From assembly GCA_023387295.1 (NCBI GenBank), contig JAEWIG010000137.1:1-13095 (forward strand): a DNA stretch of 13,095 nt, in the 5' to 3' direction. Position 1 is the stretch's first letter, and every line of letters starts with the position of its first letter. Of this stretch, positions 1 to 7,349 are shown piece by piece. Under the pieces are notes generated by a model. That model ran no database searches and had not been told where the DNA came from. It was given only the letters and a program-made list of their open reading frames with translations. Origin of the DNA: Bacillota bacterium. GTDB lineage: Bacteria > Bacillota > Bacilli > Bacillales > Cytobacillaceae. A program made the translations under genes and the position numbers.

Positions 1-1560
1 ACTGTCTCCCTGACCTACATCAATAAAGGTGATTTCTCCATATGGTGATAAAAGATTTCCTGAGCCATGAAATAAAAAAACACTAGCTGGCACAAGTGCA
101 ATCCTTATTAATTTCTTGCGACTAAGATTCCTCTCCCATAAAGAGAAAAATAATGGTAAAGCGATCATATAAAAAATAAGAGTAATGAAGGTAGGTCTCC
201 CGAATGTAATGGTTGTAAACGGTAGAAGCGCTAGCTTTTCAGTAAAATAATCCATCCAAACAATAAGTTTATTTAATGGCATTAGGAGAAAATTAATCGA
301 AGTACCGAGCAATAAATGGAAAAGGAAGAGAAGAATAATTAAAGGCAGTATAAGTAGTGAAAACAACGGAACAAATAAAACATTGGCAAAAGCAGAGACG
401 AGTGAGGCTTCATAAAAATAATAAAACAAAATCGGTGTCGCAGCTAATTGGCATATGAAGGAAGTAGCAAAGAGAAGAGAAATTGGGTGAGTAAATCGTT
501 TTAATAGATGGGGCGCCGACAAAATCAATGCAAGGCTTATACAAAATGACAATTGAAATCCGACTTCATAAATGACATATGGTGATATAAACGTATAACC
601 AATAAAAACGATACTAATGATATCGATCGTTAATAGTGAAAGTCTCTCACCCCATTTTCTTAGGATAAGAAAAATAACCATCATACTGGCAGCACGGATG
701 ACAGAAGGTGCAGCTCCAGTTATCAACGTATAGCAGGGTAATAGCAACAGCAAAGCTGTAGTCATCTTTTCTCTCGTTATTCCTGCCCTAATTCCAATAT
801 AAAACAGCATTCCTGCTAGCATTCCAACATGAAGACCAGAGATGGCTAGTAAGTGAATAATACCAAGCTTTTGGTATGATTTTAATATTTCTGCTTCAAT
901 GAAATTTCTGTCACCAAAAAGCAGTGCAATGGCTAAAGGAGCTGTTTCTTTTGGAAAGTTATCATTTACATATGAAGTACCGTTTTGCCTGAGAGTTCGA
1001 AAAAATGAGAGGAAAGTTTCTTTTTGGAGGGTACAGTTCGAGAGGTTCAAATGATCTATCTTCAAAATCCAAAACATATTATTTCTGTATAAATACTGAT
1101 CGTAATTAAATGCGTTTTGATTAGATGCTGGCAGCGGTTGCTCCAGACTTCCTTTTACTTTACAAACCATCCCTAACTTCATATATTCCGTTAACAGATG
1201 CTTTTCTTTTCCACTGTTTAGTTTATATCGCATAACTAATTTTTCTTGCTTAACAACATCCATGCCTACAGCAGAAAGTATATCTCCATCGATTTTCAAA
1301 TCATCTTGTACATGAACAAGAAAATGCTTTTCATCCCCTAATAGCTTTGTCTTATTCGTCCTATCAACCAACTCACTCCTCGTAAAGAAAATAAGAAAAA
1401 TTACGCTAATAAAGAACAACTCCTTGGAGGAAAAATCCTTTCTGCTATAAAAAAATAGAACGGTCCCTACAAACAAACTGAAAAAGATAAAGATATGAAT
1501 AAATGACGCCAACATCCCTATAAGCGCGGCAAAGGTAACATAAATCCATTTACCCTTCAA
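1..1560 (-). CDS. comEC: ComEC, DNA internalisation channel protein (partial; C-terminus beyond left edge)
   Basis: Polytopic membrane protein that forms the channel through which single-stranded transforming DNA enters the cytoplasm. I translated the strand continuously for 520 codons without a stop or frameshift. Visible parts are an N-terminal hydrophobic stretch, an extracellular DUF4131-like region, and the Competence domain with the family-typical HLLAISGLHVG segment from residue 236. Many hydrophobic segments follow. The last residues before the edge read FIDVGQGDS (512-520), the opening of the C-terminal metallo-beta-lactamase-like domain. B. subtilis ComEC is about 776 aa, so about two thirds is present. 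The start is a TTG at 1558-1560, ten bases after an AAGGAGG site; an in-frame TAA lies six codons upstream, so there is no earlier start in frame. It is the last gene of comEA-comEB-comEC. A 139-base gap with an inverted repeat separates it from comEB. Confidence 0.95.
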   Translation of the reverse strand, partial: MKGKWIYVTFAALIGMLASFIHIFIFFSLFVGTVLFFYSRKDFSSKELFFISVIFLIFFTRSELVDRTNKTKLLGDEKHFLVHVQDDLKIDGDILSAVGMDVVKQEKLVMRYKLNSGKEKHLLTEYMKLGMVCKVKGSLEQPLPASNQNAFNYDQYLYRNNMFWILKIDHLNLSNCTLQKETFLSFFRTLRQNGTSYVNDNFPKETAPLAIALLFGDRNFIEAEILKSYQKLGIIHLLAISGLHVGMLAGMLFYIGIRAGITREKMTTALLLLLPCYTLITGAAPSVIRAASMMVIFLILRKWGERLSLLTIDIISIVFIGYTFISPYVIYEVGFQLSFCISLALILSAPHLLKRFTHPISLLFATSFICQLAATPILFYYFYEASLVSAFANVLFVPLFSLLILPLIILLFLFHLLLGTSINFLLMPLNKLIVWMDYFTEKLALLPFTTITFGRPTFITLIFYMIALPLFFSLWERNLSRKKLIRIALVPASVFLFHGSGNLLSPYGEITFIDVGQGDS

Positions 1561-1570
1561 TCCTTCATAA

Positions 1571-1577
1571 CCTCCTT
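1571..1577 (-). promoter_or_regulatory. Ribosome binding site of comEC
   Basis: AAGGAGG on the minus strand. It lies ten bases before the TTG at 1560 and only two bases before an ATG at 1568-1566. That ATG opens a three-codon frame (Met-Lys-Asp-stop) whose TGA overlaps the TTG. The spacing favours the TTG as the comEC start. Confidence 0.7.
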
Positions 1578-1598
1578 ATTAGGAAAATACAGAAAGGA

Positions 1599-1696
1599 GC
1601 TGTCCGATAAGTGCCTGGCTCCCTCCTTTCAACACAATATATAAAAATCTTTTCTATATACTTGTCGGAGGTGCCAGGCTCTTCGTTTTGGACAGC
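1599..1696. repeat. Imperfect ~98-bp inverted repeat between comEB and comEC
   Basis: The outer arms are GCTGTCC (1599-1605) and GGACAGC (1690-1696). The inner arms are GCCTGGC (1613-1619) and GCCAGGC (1673-1679), flanked by CCCTCC (1621-1626) against GGAGG (1667-1671). The AT-rich centre contains TATATA on both sides. The whole can fold into one long interrupted hairpin in DNA or RNA. From memory, palindromic TGCCTGGCA-type elements are dispersed in many Bacillaceae genomes, so this may be one copy of a non-coding REP/MITE-like family. It encodes no ORF. Its right arm ends four bases from the comEB stop codon. It lacks a run of T after the stem, so it is not a standard terminator. Confidence 0.75.
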
Positions 1697-1699
1697 CTC

Positions 1700-2128
1700 T
1701 TACCGTTCATTACTTTCTTCTGGAAGGTGAACCACTTCAATATCCCTTAAAAAGGTTTCATTCCATTTATTCGGGTATCCGTGGCGATAAACAATCCTTT
1801 TAATACCTGACTGCGCAATCGTTTTTGCACACTTCTCACATGGTTCATGAGTAACAAACGCAGTTGCTCCCTTTAACAGTCCTCTATCTGCATGAAGGAC
1901 TGCATTTTCTTCTGCATGCAATGTGCGAATGCATCTACCTTGTTCATTAATTAAACAGCCTGCATCTTCACAATGATCATGACCATGTATGGAGCCATTA
2001 TATCCAGTCGATATAATATGCTTGTCCTTTACAATAACGCAGCCTACATGCAATCTCGGACAAGTAGATCGCGAGCCTACTTCACTAGCAATCGCTAAAA
2101 AATATTCATCCCAGCTTTTTCTTTTCAT
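1700..2128 (-). CDS. comEB: ComEB, deoxycytidylate (dCMP) deaminase family protein
   Basis: Zinc-dependent deaminase that would convert dCMP to dUMP in the cytoplasm, feeding dTMP synthesis. The zinc site is complete: HAE at residues 71-73 (His71, catalytic Glu73) and PCEKC at 96-100 (Cys97, Cys100). The YNGS and HCEDAGC segments (43-58) are typical of dCMP deaminases. It is the middle gene of the comE operon, 74 bases after comEA, with an AAGAGG site ahead of the ATG. B. subtilis ComEB as I remember it is 189 aa. This one is 142 aa and ends shortly after the core domain, missing roughly the last 45 residues. The stop codon lies directly beside the inverted repeat. The catalytic core is intact, so I treat it as functional. 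In B. subtilis comEB is dispensable for transformation. Confidence 0.92.
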   Translation of the reverse strand: MKRKSWDEYFLAIASEVGSRSTCPRLHVGCVIVKDKHIISTGYNGSIHGHDHCEDAGCLINEQGRCIRTLHAEENAVLHADRGLLKGATAFVTHEPCEKCAKTIAQSGIKRIVYRHGYPNKWNETFLRDIEVVHLPEESNER

Positions 2129-2202
2129 AATAATACCTCTTATCTTTTATTATTTTATGATGTTAGTTTAAGATGAGAAAAGCTCTTGGTCAATAATGGA
2201 TG

Positions 2203-2835
2203 TCACTTTACTTTAATACTATTTGAAAGTTTCTCGAAGGTTTTTTCACCAATTCCACTAATTAATTTTATATCCTCAATCGTTTTAAACGGGCCATTCG
2301 TGTTACGATATTCAATAATAGCCGTTGCTTTAGCAGGCCCAATTCCTGGTATCGTTTGTAACTCTACTTCATTAGCAGTATTAATATTTATCTTCCCATC
2401 ATTTTGCTCTTTGCTTGTTAATGCACCACTGGTTAGAGTTCCCCCTAATTCAACCGCTTCCTCGCCGATGAGCGGTACATAAATAACCATTTCATCCTCA
2501 ACACGAATAGCAAAATTAATTTTCGTTTCATCTGCATTTTCCGCTAAACCACCAGCTTTATTAATTAGATCAATCACTCGTTCATTTGCTTTACCTTCGT
2601 AAACCCCAGGGTTTTGAACAGCCCCTTTAACATCTACAATCATTATTTCCTCTACCAATTCTGCTTGCTTATTAGTTTCTTCCGAAAGCTCATTCTCTTC
2701 ATTTAGCAATAATTGCTCATGATTTAATACCACTTTTTGATCTTCAACTGGTTTGAGAAAAAAGTAAGTGGAGGCAAGCAGTATTAATAAACCTCCAGAC
2801 AGATAAATCTTATTTGCTTTCATCCATTCAATCAC
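2203..2835 (-). CDS. comEA: ComEA, membrane-anchored DNA receptor for competence
   Basis: Binds double-stranded DNA at the outer face of the membrane and passes it to the uptake machinery. From the chosen start it is 210 aa. It has an N-terminal membrane anchor (about 10-27, LSGGLLILLASTYFF), an acidic linker, an SLBB-type domain (about 64-122, with DVKGAVQNPGVYE), a second linker, and a C-terminal pair of helix-hairpin-helix DNA-binding motifs (PGIGPAKA near 163-170, SGIGEKTF near 193-200). B. subtilis ComEA is 205 aa with the same order. Start choice: an ATG at 2844 is possible but abuts the ribosome binding site. The in-frame GTG at 2835 has AAAGGA eight bases upstream and matches the B. 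subtilis N-terminus better. It is the first gene of the comE operon, divergent from comER. I saw no clear ComK box upstream. Confidence 0.95.
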   Translation of the reverse strand: MIEWMKANKIYLSGGLLILLASTYFFLKPVEDQKVVLNHEQLLLNEENELSEETNKQAELVEEIMIVDVKGAVQNPGVYEGKANERVIDLINKAGGLAENADETKINFAIRVEDEMVIYVPLIGEEAVELGGTLTSGALTSKEQNDGKININTANEVELQTIPGIGPAKATAIIEYRNTNGPFKTIEDIKLISGIGEKTFEKLSNSIKVK

Positions 2836-2843
2836 TTGTATCA

Positions 2844-2849
2844 TCCTTT
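2844..2849 (-). promoter_or_regulatory. Ribosome binding site that decides the comEA start
   Basis: AAAGGA on the minus strand, eight bases before the GTG at 2835. It overlaps the A of the alternative ATG at 2844, which leaves that ATG no spacing. Confidence 0.6.
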
Positions 2850-2891
2850 CTTTTTAGCATAATCCAATCTGTGTTTTCATATCGTATATAA

Positions 2892-2920
2892 GAAAAGCGC
2901 AAGGCGCCTGGAGCTGGACA
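2892..2920. repeat. Remnant of a dispersed Bacillaceae GCGC-rich repeat
   Basis: The stretch contains AAAAGCGCAAGGCGCC followed by TGGAGCTGGACA, a GC-rich island in an otherwise AT-rich intergenic region. Elements with AAGCGCAAGCGCC at one end and CTGGAGCTGGACA at the other are, from memory, abundant non-coding repeats in Bacillus and relatives. Here the two end sequences appear fused with the middle missing. Identification rests on memory and was not searched. Confidence 0.5.
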
Positions 2921-2976
2921 TTTCACAAACTCTATACTTATTTAGTTTACTTGCTTCTAGAAGGAGGGATGAGAGA

Positions 2977-3804
2977 ATGAAAATTGGAATTATCGGGACT
3001 GGTAATATGGGAAGAATATTAATAGAAGCATTGATTGATGGAAAAGGCGCTTCCCCTTCTTCGATATTTATTACAAATCGAACAAAAACGAAAGCACTTG
3101 AAATAAAAGAAAATTATCCAGAAATTCATGTAATGGGAACTGGGAAGGCTGTTGCAGAAGCTTCTACACTTATCTTCATTTGTGTCAAACCTAATGATGT
3201 TCATAAAGTCATTCATGACACTATTCCTTTTTTAGCAAAGGAGAAATGTGTCGTCTCGATAACTAGTCCGGTCAATGTGCAGCAATTAGAGTCTATAACA
3301 TCATGTTCAGTGGCAAGAATCATCCCAAGCATAACGAATCGAGCACTAAAAGGGGTCTCACTCATGACATTTGGAGGGAACTGTGACCTAAAATGGAGGA
3401 ATACATTACAGGAGTTGTTTGCATATATTTCAAAGCCAATTGAAATTGAAGAAGACATTACGAGGGTATCATCAGATATTGTCAGCTGTGGTCCGGCTTT
3501 TTTTAGTTATTTAACTCAAAGGTTTATTGATGCTGCCGTAAAAGAAACAAAAATAGATAAAGAAACCGCAACCATTCTTGCTGAGGAAATGTTAATAGGA
3601 CTAGGAGAGCTATTGAGAAAAGGATTTTATACATTACCAACTTTGCAGGAAAAAGTGTGTGTAAAAGGTGGAATTACAGGTGTGGGAATAGATGTGCTAG
3701 AAAAAGAGCTAGGAGATGTGTTTGAACATGTATTTAAAGCCACTCATGCTAAGTTCGCAGATGAGGTTAACCATATTCAAAAACATTACGAACCACTTCT
3801 ATAA
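2977..3804 (+). CDS. comER: ComER, pyrroline-5-carboxylate reductase-like protein
   Basis: A 275-aa ProC-family NAD(P)-binding protein. The N-terminus is a Rossmann fold with GTGNMG at residues 7-12. The C-terminal part has the helical ProC dimerisation region, including SCGPAFFSYL (near 171) and VCVKGGITGVGIDVLE. It is encoded opposite the comE operon, its usual position in Bacillus (B. subtilis ComER is about 273 aa). Despite its name it is not needed for transformation; in B. subtilis and B. cereus group strains it has been linked to sporulation and biofilm formation. Its substrate is not established, and ProC activity should not be assumed. The ATG has a strong AAGGAGGG site at 2961-2968 with eight-base spacing. 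It ends at the bidirectional terminator at 3865-3902. Confidence 0.93.
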   Translation: MKIGIIGTGNMGRILIEALIDGKGASPSSIFITNRTKTKALEIKENYPEIHVMGTGKAVAEASTLIFICVKPNDVHKVIHDTIPFLAKEKCVVSITSPVNVQQLESITSCSVARIIPSITNRALKGVSLMTFGGNCDLKWRNTLQELFAYISKPIEIEEDITRVSSDIVSCGPAFFSYLTQRFIDAAVKETKIDKETATILAEEMLIGLGELLRKGFYTLPTLQEKVCVKGGITGVGIDVLEKELGDVFEHVFKATHAKFADEVNHIQKHYEPLL

Positions 3805-3864
3805 AGCTATTCTCCAAAAAAATGATAAATCCTTCTAATCTTTATATTTTTTAAAATAAAAAAT

Positions 3865-3902
3865 AAGCAAGGCTAGCTCCGAAAAGCGAGGCCTTGCTTT
3901 TT
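3865..3902. terminator. Bidirectional terminator between comER and yqeM
   Basis: The stem AAGCAAGGC (3865-3873) pairs with GCCTTGCTT (3891-3899). A short inner CTC/GAG pairing closes a GAAAA-containing loop. On the plus strand a T run follows. On the minus strand the flanking A-rich tract (about 3852-3866) gives a U-rich tail. It lies between the convergent ends of comER and yqeM and can serve both. Confidence 0.85.
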
Positions 3903-3912
3903 ACATTCATCA

Positions 3913-4662
3913 TCACGTTTGCTTTTTACAAATAAAGAAAATCCGCTCAGATTGACTTTGAGGTGCTAAGGCTTCAAAATCTGCTACGATATCAATCAAA
4001 TCAAAACCAGCCTCTACAAGCCATGTCTGATAAACATCTATCGGATAAGTGCGCTGAACATGAAGTTCATCATAGCGATCATATTTTCCTGACCGCTCGT
4101 CAAGAACAAAGAAGCTTAAATCATGCTCAATACTATATGGATATTCTCCTTCGAAGCATTGCCAAATATAACTAATCTCATCTTCATTCAATGTAAATGT
4201 TTCATTCATAAAAATATGTTGCATTTTGTAAATGGAATGTACATCAAACATAAAAAGACCATCATTTGCCAAATGCTGGTGAACAGAGCGAAACGTATTA
4301 ATGACCTCTGTCTCTGTCTGCAAGTAATTTAGCGAGTCACAAAAAATACCTATGACATCAAATTGTCCAAGCCCTTCTAGTTCAGCCATGTTCTGTTGAT
4401 AAAATTGGATGTCAGCTCCCAAAGCACCGGCCTTTGAATTAGCAACAGCAAGCATATCATCAGATAAATCGACTCCTGTAACATCAAAGCCATCCTTTGC
4501 AAGACGAATGGAGAGCTCACCAGTCCCACATGCTAAGTCTAATAACCTACTACCTTGAACTTCGTTTTTTTCTGTATATTTTTTTATGATTTCTACCCAT
4601 TTATCATAGGGAGCATCTTGCATTAGTTCATCATAAAGATAGGCAAATTGCTGATAGGTCAT
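3913..4662 (-). CDS. yqeM: YqeM, class I SAM-dependent methyltransferase
   Basis: A 249-aa putative methyltransferase. SAM-binding motif I reads DLACGTGEL (42-50), and GVDLSDDML (63-71) holds the acidic residue expected to contact the SAM ribose. DVIGIFCDSLNYL (around 101-113) is the post-motif region. The opening QFAYLYDELM is typical of the YqeM group. The substrate is unknown. It is the last gene of the yqeG operon. Its ATG overlaps the rsfS stop by four bases (ATGA), which suggests translational coupling. Length matches B. subtilis YqeM (about 247 aa). Transcription should end at the hairpin 10-50 bases downstream. Confidence 0.92.
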   Translation of the reverse strand: MTYQQFAYLYDELMQDAPYDKWVEIIKKYTEKNEVQGSRLLDLACGTGELSIRLAKDGFDVTGVDLSDDMLAVANSKAGALGADIQFYQQNMAELEGLGQFDVIGIFCDSLNYLQTETEVINTFRSVHQHLANDGLFMFDVHSIYKMQHIFMNETFTLNEDEISYIWQCFEGEYPYSIEHDLSFFVLDERSGKYDRYDELHVQRTYPIDVYQTWLVEAGFDLIDIVADFEALAPQSQSERIFFICKKQT

Positions 4663-5015
4663 TGATTAAGCTCGCTTGGAATTGTTTCAATCGGCGCATC
4701 GCCCCAAAGTCTTTCAAGGTTGTAATAGCTTCTTTCATCACGGTGGAATATATGGGCAACAACATCCCCAAGATCAACAAGAATCCATCTTGCCTCATCA
4801 AAGCCTTCTATTTTCCTGATGCTATAACCCATTTCCTCTGCTTTATCCTTCATTTCTCGGGCAATTGCCTGTACTTGCTTATCTGAATTACCATGGCAAA
4901 TTAAGAAGTAATCCGCGATTAATGAGATCCCTTTCATATTTAAAACCATTATATCTTCAGCACGCTTATCATCTGCTGCTTTTACCGCTGTGTAAAGCAA
5001 TTCTTTTTCATTCAT
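4659..5015 (-). CDS. rsfS: RsfS, ribosomal silencing factor
   Basis: A 118-aa RsfS/Iojap-family protein (YqeL in B. subtilis). The family binds uL14 on the 50S subunit and blocks joining to the 30S, shutting down translation when nutrients are short. Family features are visible: AEDIMVLNMKGISLIADYFLICHGNS (about 19-44), the RKIEGFDEARWILVDLGDVVAHIF block (67-90), and RSYYNLERLWGDA near the end. AGGAGG at 5027-5032 lies 11 bases before the ATG and straddles the yqeK stop region, so the two genes are tightly joined. It overlaps yqeM by four bases downstream. Confidence 0.96.
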   Translation of the reverse strand: MNEKELLYTAVKAADDKRAEDIMVLNMKGISLIADYFLICHGNSDKQVQAIAREMKDKAEEMGYSIRKIEGFDEARWILVDLGDVVAHIFHRDERSYYNLERLWGDAPIETIPSELNQ

Positions 5016-5021
5016 ATATTC

Positions 5022-5588
5022 CTAGTCCTCCTGCCTCATAACAAGGTCATTGTATGTGAAGAAAGTAGCTGGAAATACCGGCTGGCCTTTCTTCATTAAA
5101 AATAAAATTGTATTTTGGATGGCTTTTACTAATGCTTCATCTAAACTGATCTTGGCAAGCGCTCGAACATCTTCTACTCCAGGAAACTGCCTTCCAGGTT
5201 CAATATAGTCAGCTAAATAAATTATTTTCTCTAGTAATGTCATGCCTACTCTACCAGATGTATGGTATTTAATAGCATCTAAAATTTCCTCATCCGCTAT
5301 ACCGACTTCCTTTTGAACGAGGTATGCCCCAACCGGTGCATGCCAAAGTTCACTATTAAAATCAAGCAATTCAGAAGGCATGCCTTGCTCCTGAATAATT
5401 CGTTTCATTTCTTCCTTCGGTCGAAACTTAGCATAATCATGAAATATCGCAGCAATCTCAGCTTTTTTTTCATTAGCTTGATATTTATTTGCGAGCATAA
5501 TTGCCGTTTCCATAACACCAATTGTATGAGTATAGCGATGATCTGTTAATTGTTCCTTCACTATCTTTAATGCAACATCACGATCCAT
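5022..5588 (-). CDS. yqeK: YqeK, HD-domain diadenosine tetraphosphate hydrolase
   Basis: A 188-aa HD-superfamily phosphohydrolase. Metal-binding residues of the HD fold are visible: His21 (YTHT), the HD pair at 50-51 (IFHDYAK), His83 (LWHAP), His109 (KYHTSGR) and Asp127 (YLADYIEPGR). The family has been shown to split Ap4A symmetrically into two ADP, a different fold from E. coli ApaH, which is absent from many Firmicutes. It overlaps the 3' end of nadD by 11 bases, so the two are probably translationally coupled. The ATG has AGGAG and AAGGG sequences just upstream, within nadD. Confidence 0.94.
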   Translation of the reverse strand: MDRDVALKIVKEQLTDHRYTHTIGVMETAIMLANKYQANEKKAEIAAIFHDYAKFRPKEEMKRIIQEQGMPSELLDFNSELWHAPVGAYLVQKEVGIADEEILDAIKYHTSGRVGMTLLEKIIYLADYIEPGRQFPGVEDVRALAKISLDEALVKAIQNTILFLMKKGQPVFPATFFTYNDLVMRQED

Positions 5589-6147
5589 ATAAGCCCTTCT
5601 CCTCTATATAGTTCCGAACAGTATCTGGAACAAGATAACGAATGGTTTTACCTTCTTTTATGCGCTGTCTAATAAGACTTGAGGATATCTCCATTTCCGG
5701 AACATCTACATATAAAATCGGGTAAGAACTTTTCGTGTCATAAGCTGGCCTTTGGACACCAATGAATTGAACCAACTTCAATAATTTGTCGATGGAATAC
5801 CACTTAGGCAAGTATTCGATCATATCCGCTCCAATGATAAAATAAAACTGAGTATCCTTATGCTTATCAGTTAATATTTTCATCGTCTCATAAGTATAGG
5901 ATGGTCCGATTCTTTCAAGCTCAATGAGTTCCGTTTTAAAATTTGGATGTCCGCTAATAGCCTGTTTTAGCAGGTTTACCCGATCTACATCCAGAATCGC
6001 ATTAGACTTTTTTTTATGTGGAGGGTCTTGATTTGGCATAAACCAAATTCCATCTAAGTCGAATGCAGCCAGTACTTCATTGGCAATGATTAAATGACCA
6101 ATATGCGGGGGATCGAAGGTTCCTCCTAAAATCCCAATTCTCTTCAA
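5578..6147 (-). CDS. nadD: NadD, nicotinate-nucleotide adenylyltransferase
   Basis: Transfers AMP from ATP to nicotinate mononucleotide to make deamido-NAD, a step shared by de novo and salvage NAD synthesis. The 189-aa protein carries GGTFDPPHIGH (8-18, with the nucleotidyltransferase histidines 15 and 18), IIGADM (104-109), and the ATP-binding ISSSLIRQR (154-162). The length is normal for the family. The start is a TTG at 6145-6147, preceded by a GGTGGAGAGGA purine-rich site; no earlier start codon lies in frame. It overlaps yqeK by 11 bases. A 64-base spacer with no evident hairpin separates it from yqeI. Confidence 0.97.
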   Translation of the reverse strand: MKRIGILGGTFDPPHIGHLIIANEVLAAFDLDGIWFMPNQDPPHKKKSNAILDVDRVNLLKQAISGHPNFKTELIELERIGPSYTYETMKILTDKHKDTQFYFIIGADMIEYLPKWYSIDKLLKLVQFIGVQRPAYDTKSSYPILYVDVPEMEISSSLIRQRIKEGKTIRYLVPDTVRNYIEEKGLYGS

Positions 6148-6211
6148 ATCCTCTCCACCTACCTTATCGCAGATTAACGGGCAGTCATATTACTACTAAT
6201 CGAGTTTCGCT

Positions 6212-6502
6212 TTATGGTAAAGTAATTTGCTTATTTTCTCGCGATTCCTTATACAATACGATGGTATTCCCAATGATTTGTACGAGTTCAGCTCTTGTTC
6301 CTGTAGCTAATTGGTCTGCCACTGTATCTTTATCTTCCTCACAATTTTGCAAAATACTAATTTTCATTAACTCACGTGCTTCAAGGGCATCAGCCACTTG
6401 TTTTATCATATTATCATTAACTCCGCCTTTTCCTACTTGAAGAATCGGGTTTAAATGATGTGCTTTTGAACGCAAAAAGCGTTTTTGTTTTCCAGTTAAC
6501 AT
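6212..6502 (-). CDS. yhbY: YqeI (YhbY family), CRM-domain RNA-binding protein
   Basis: A 96-aa single CRM-domain protein. It has LTGKQKRFLRSKAH at the N-terminus, the conserved loop QVGKGGV (22-28) and ALEARELMKISIL (about 38-50). The family binds ribosomal RNA and associates with pre-50S particles; E. coli YhbY is the reference. In B. subtilis the gene is called yqeI. Its ribosome binding site AGGAGG overlaps the aroE stop codon, with eight-base spacing to the ATG, and only four bases separate the two genes. It therefore depends on the operon transcript. Confidence 0.94.
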   Translation of the reverse strand: MLTGKQKRFLRSKAHHLNPILQVGKGGVNDNMIKQVADALEARELMKISILQNCEEDKDTVADQLATGTRAELVQIIGNTIVLYKESRENKQITLP

Positions 6503-6506
6503 GTCG

Positions 6507-7337
6507 TTATCCTCCTAGTTGTTGCAGTACAACTTCTTCCATTAATTTTGTATCTGGGAAAATCCCTGTCCATTTTTCAAAGGCAAGTGCTCCTTGATAA
6601 ACAAACATTGGCAAGCCATTTTGAATGCTTGCACCTTTACGTTTAGCTTCTTGTAGAAATCTAGATTCAAGAGGGTTATATATAATATCACTTACAAATG
6701 CAGTCGCTTGTAGGCTATGTAAGGATAAAGGTAATTGCTCAATATTTGGAACCATTCCCATTGGAGTCGTTTGAATGATTAAGTCATATTGAGCAAGATT
6801 CATCTCCGCTACATGCATTTCCATTGCTGTAGATTGAACAGGATAAGGGCACTCATGTAATATTGCTTCAGCTTTTTGTAATGATCGATTGCACATATCT
6901 AATCTATTTACACCTTGACTTGCAATAGTAAAATAAAGTGCTCTTGCTGCTCCACCAGCACCGACAATTAATATTTTCTTGTCATGTATCGACTTAAGGT
7001 TTTCTAATAACCCTTTTACATAGCCGCTTCCATCCGTATTATAACCAACTAATTCTCCATCCTCATTCACAACCGTATTCACAGCACCGATTGCTTTTGC
7101 TAATGGGTCAATCCGATCTAAAAATGGAATGAGCGTCTCTTTATGAGGAATCGTAACATTAAATCCTGCAACTCCAATTGCCTTTAATCCTTTAATCGCA
7201 TCCTCTAAATCATTCCTTTTTACAAGGAGAGGTTGGTAGTGAGCATTAATTTGATAAGTCTTAAAAAGCTCATTGTGCATAGCAGGTGACATCGAATGAG
7301 CGATCGGATCCCCAATAACAGCGTATAGCTTTTTCAA
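6507..7337 (-). CDS. aroE: AroE, shikimate dehydrogenase
   Basis: NADPH-dependent reduction of 3-dehydroshikimate to shikimate in the pathway to chorismate and aromatic amino acids. The 276-aa protein has the shikimate-binding serines in HSMSPAMH (14-21), NVTIPHKE (60-67) with catalytic Lys66, NTDGSGY (100-106) with catalytic Asp102, and the glycine-rich NADP loop GAGGAARA (126-133). Length and motifs are typical of AroE rather than the YdiB or quinate subtypes. The start is a TTG at 7335-7337 behind a GGGGAGAGG site. In older B. subtilis literature this gene is called aroD. It lies 12 bases downstream of yqeH. Confidence 0.97.
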   Translation of the reverse strand: MKKLYAVIGDPIAHSMSPAMHNELFKTYQINAHYQPLLVKRNDLEDAIKGLKAIGVAGFNVTIPHKETLIPFLDRIDPLAKAIGAVNTVVNEDGELVGYNTDGSGYVKGLLENLKSIHDKKILIVGAGGAARALYFTIASQGVNRLDMCNRSLQKAEAILHECPYPVQSTAMEMHVAEMNLAQYDLIIQTTPMGMVPNIEQLPLSLHSLQATAFVSDIIYNPLESRFLQEAKRKGASIQNGLPMFVYQGALAFEKWTGIFPDTKLMEEVVLQQLGG

Positions 7338-7349
7338 CTACCTCTCCCC

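Noticed and set aside
1989..2482. Plus-strand ORFs opposite comEB and comEA
   Set aside because: They lie antisense to well-supported comE genes, have no ribosome binding sites and have low-complexity hydrophobic translations.
3019..3458. Minus-strand ORFs opposite comER
   Set aside because: They are antisense shadows of a clear ProC-like gene, and their translations resemble no family.
3963..5549. Plus-strand ORFs opposite yqeM, rsfS and yqeK
   Set aside because: They lie fully within recognised genes on the other strand, with no initiation signals.
6148..6211. Possible hairpin or regulatory element between nadD and yqeI
   Set aside because: I looked for paired arms or a T run and found none; it appears to be a plain spacer.
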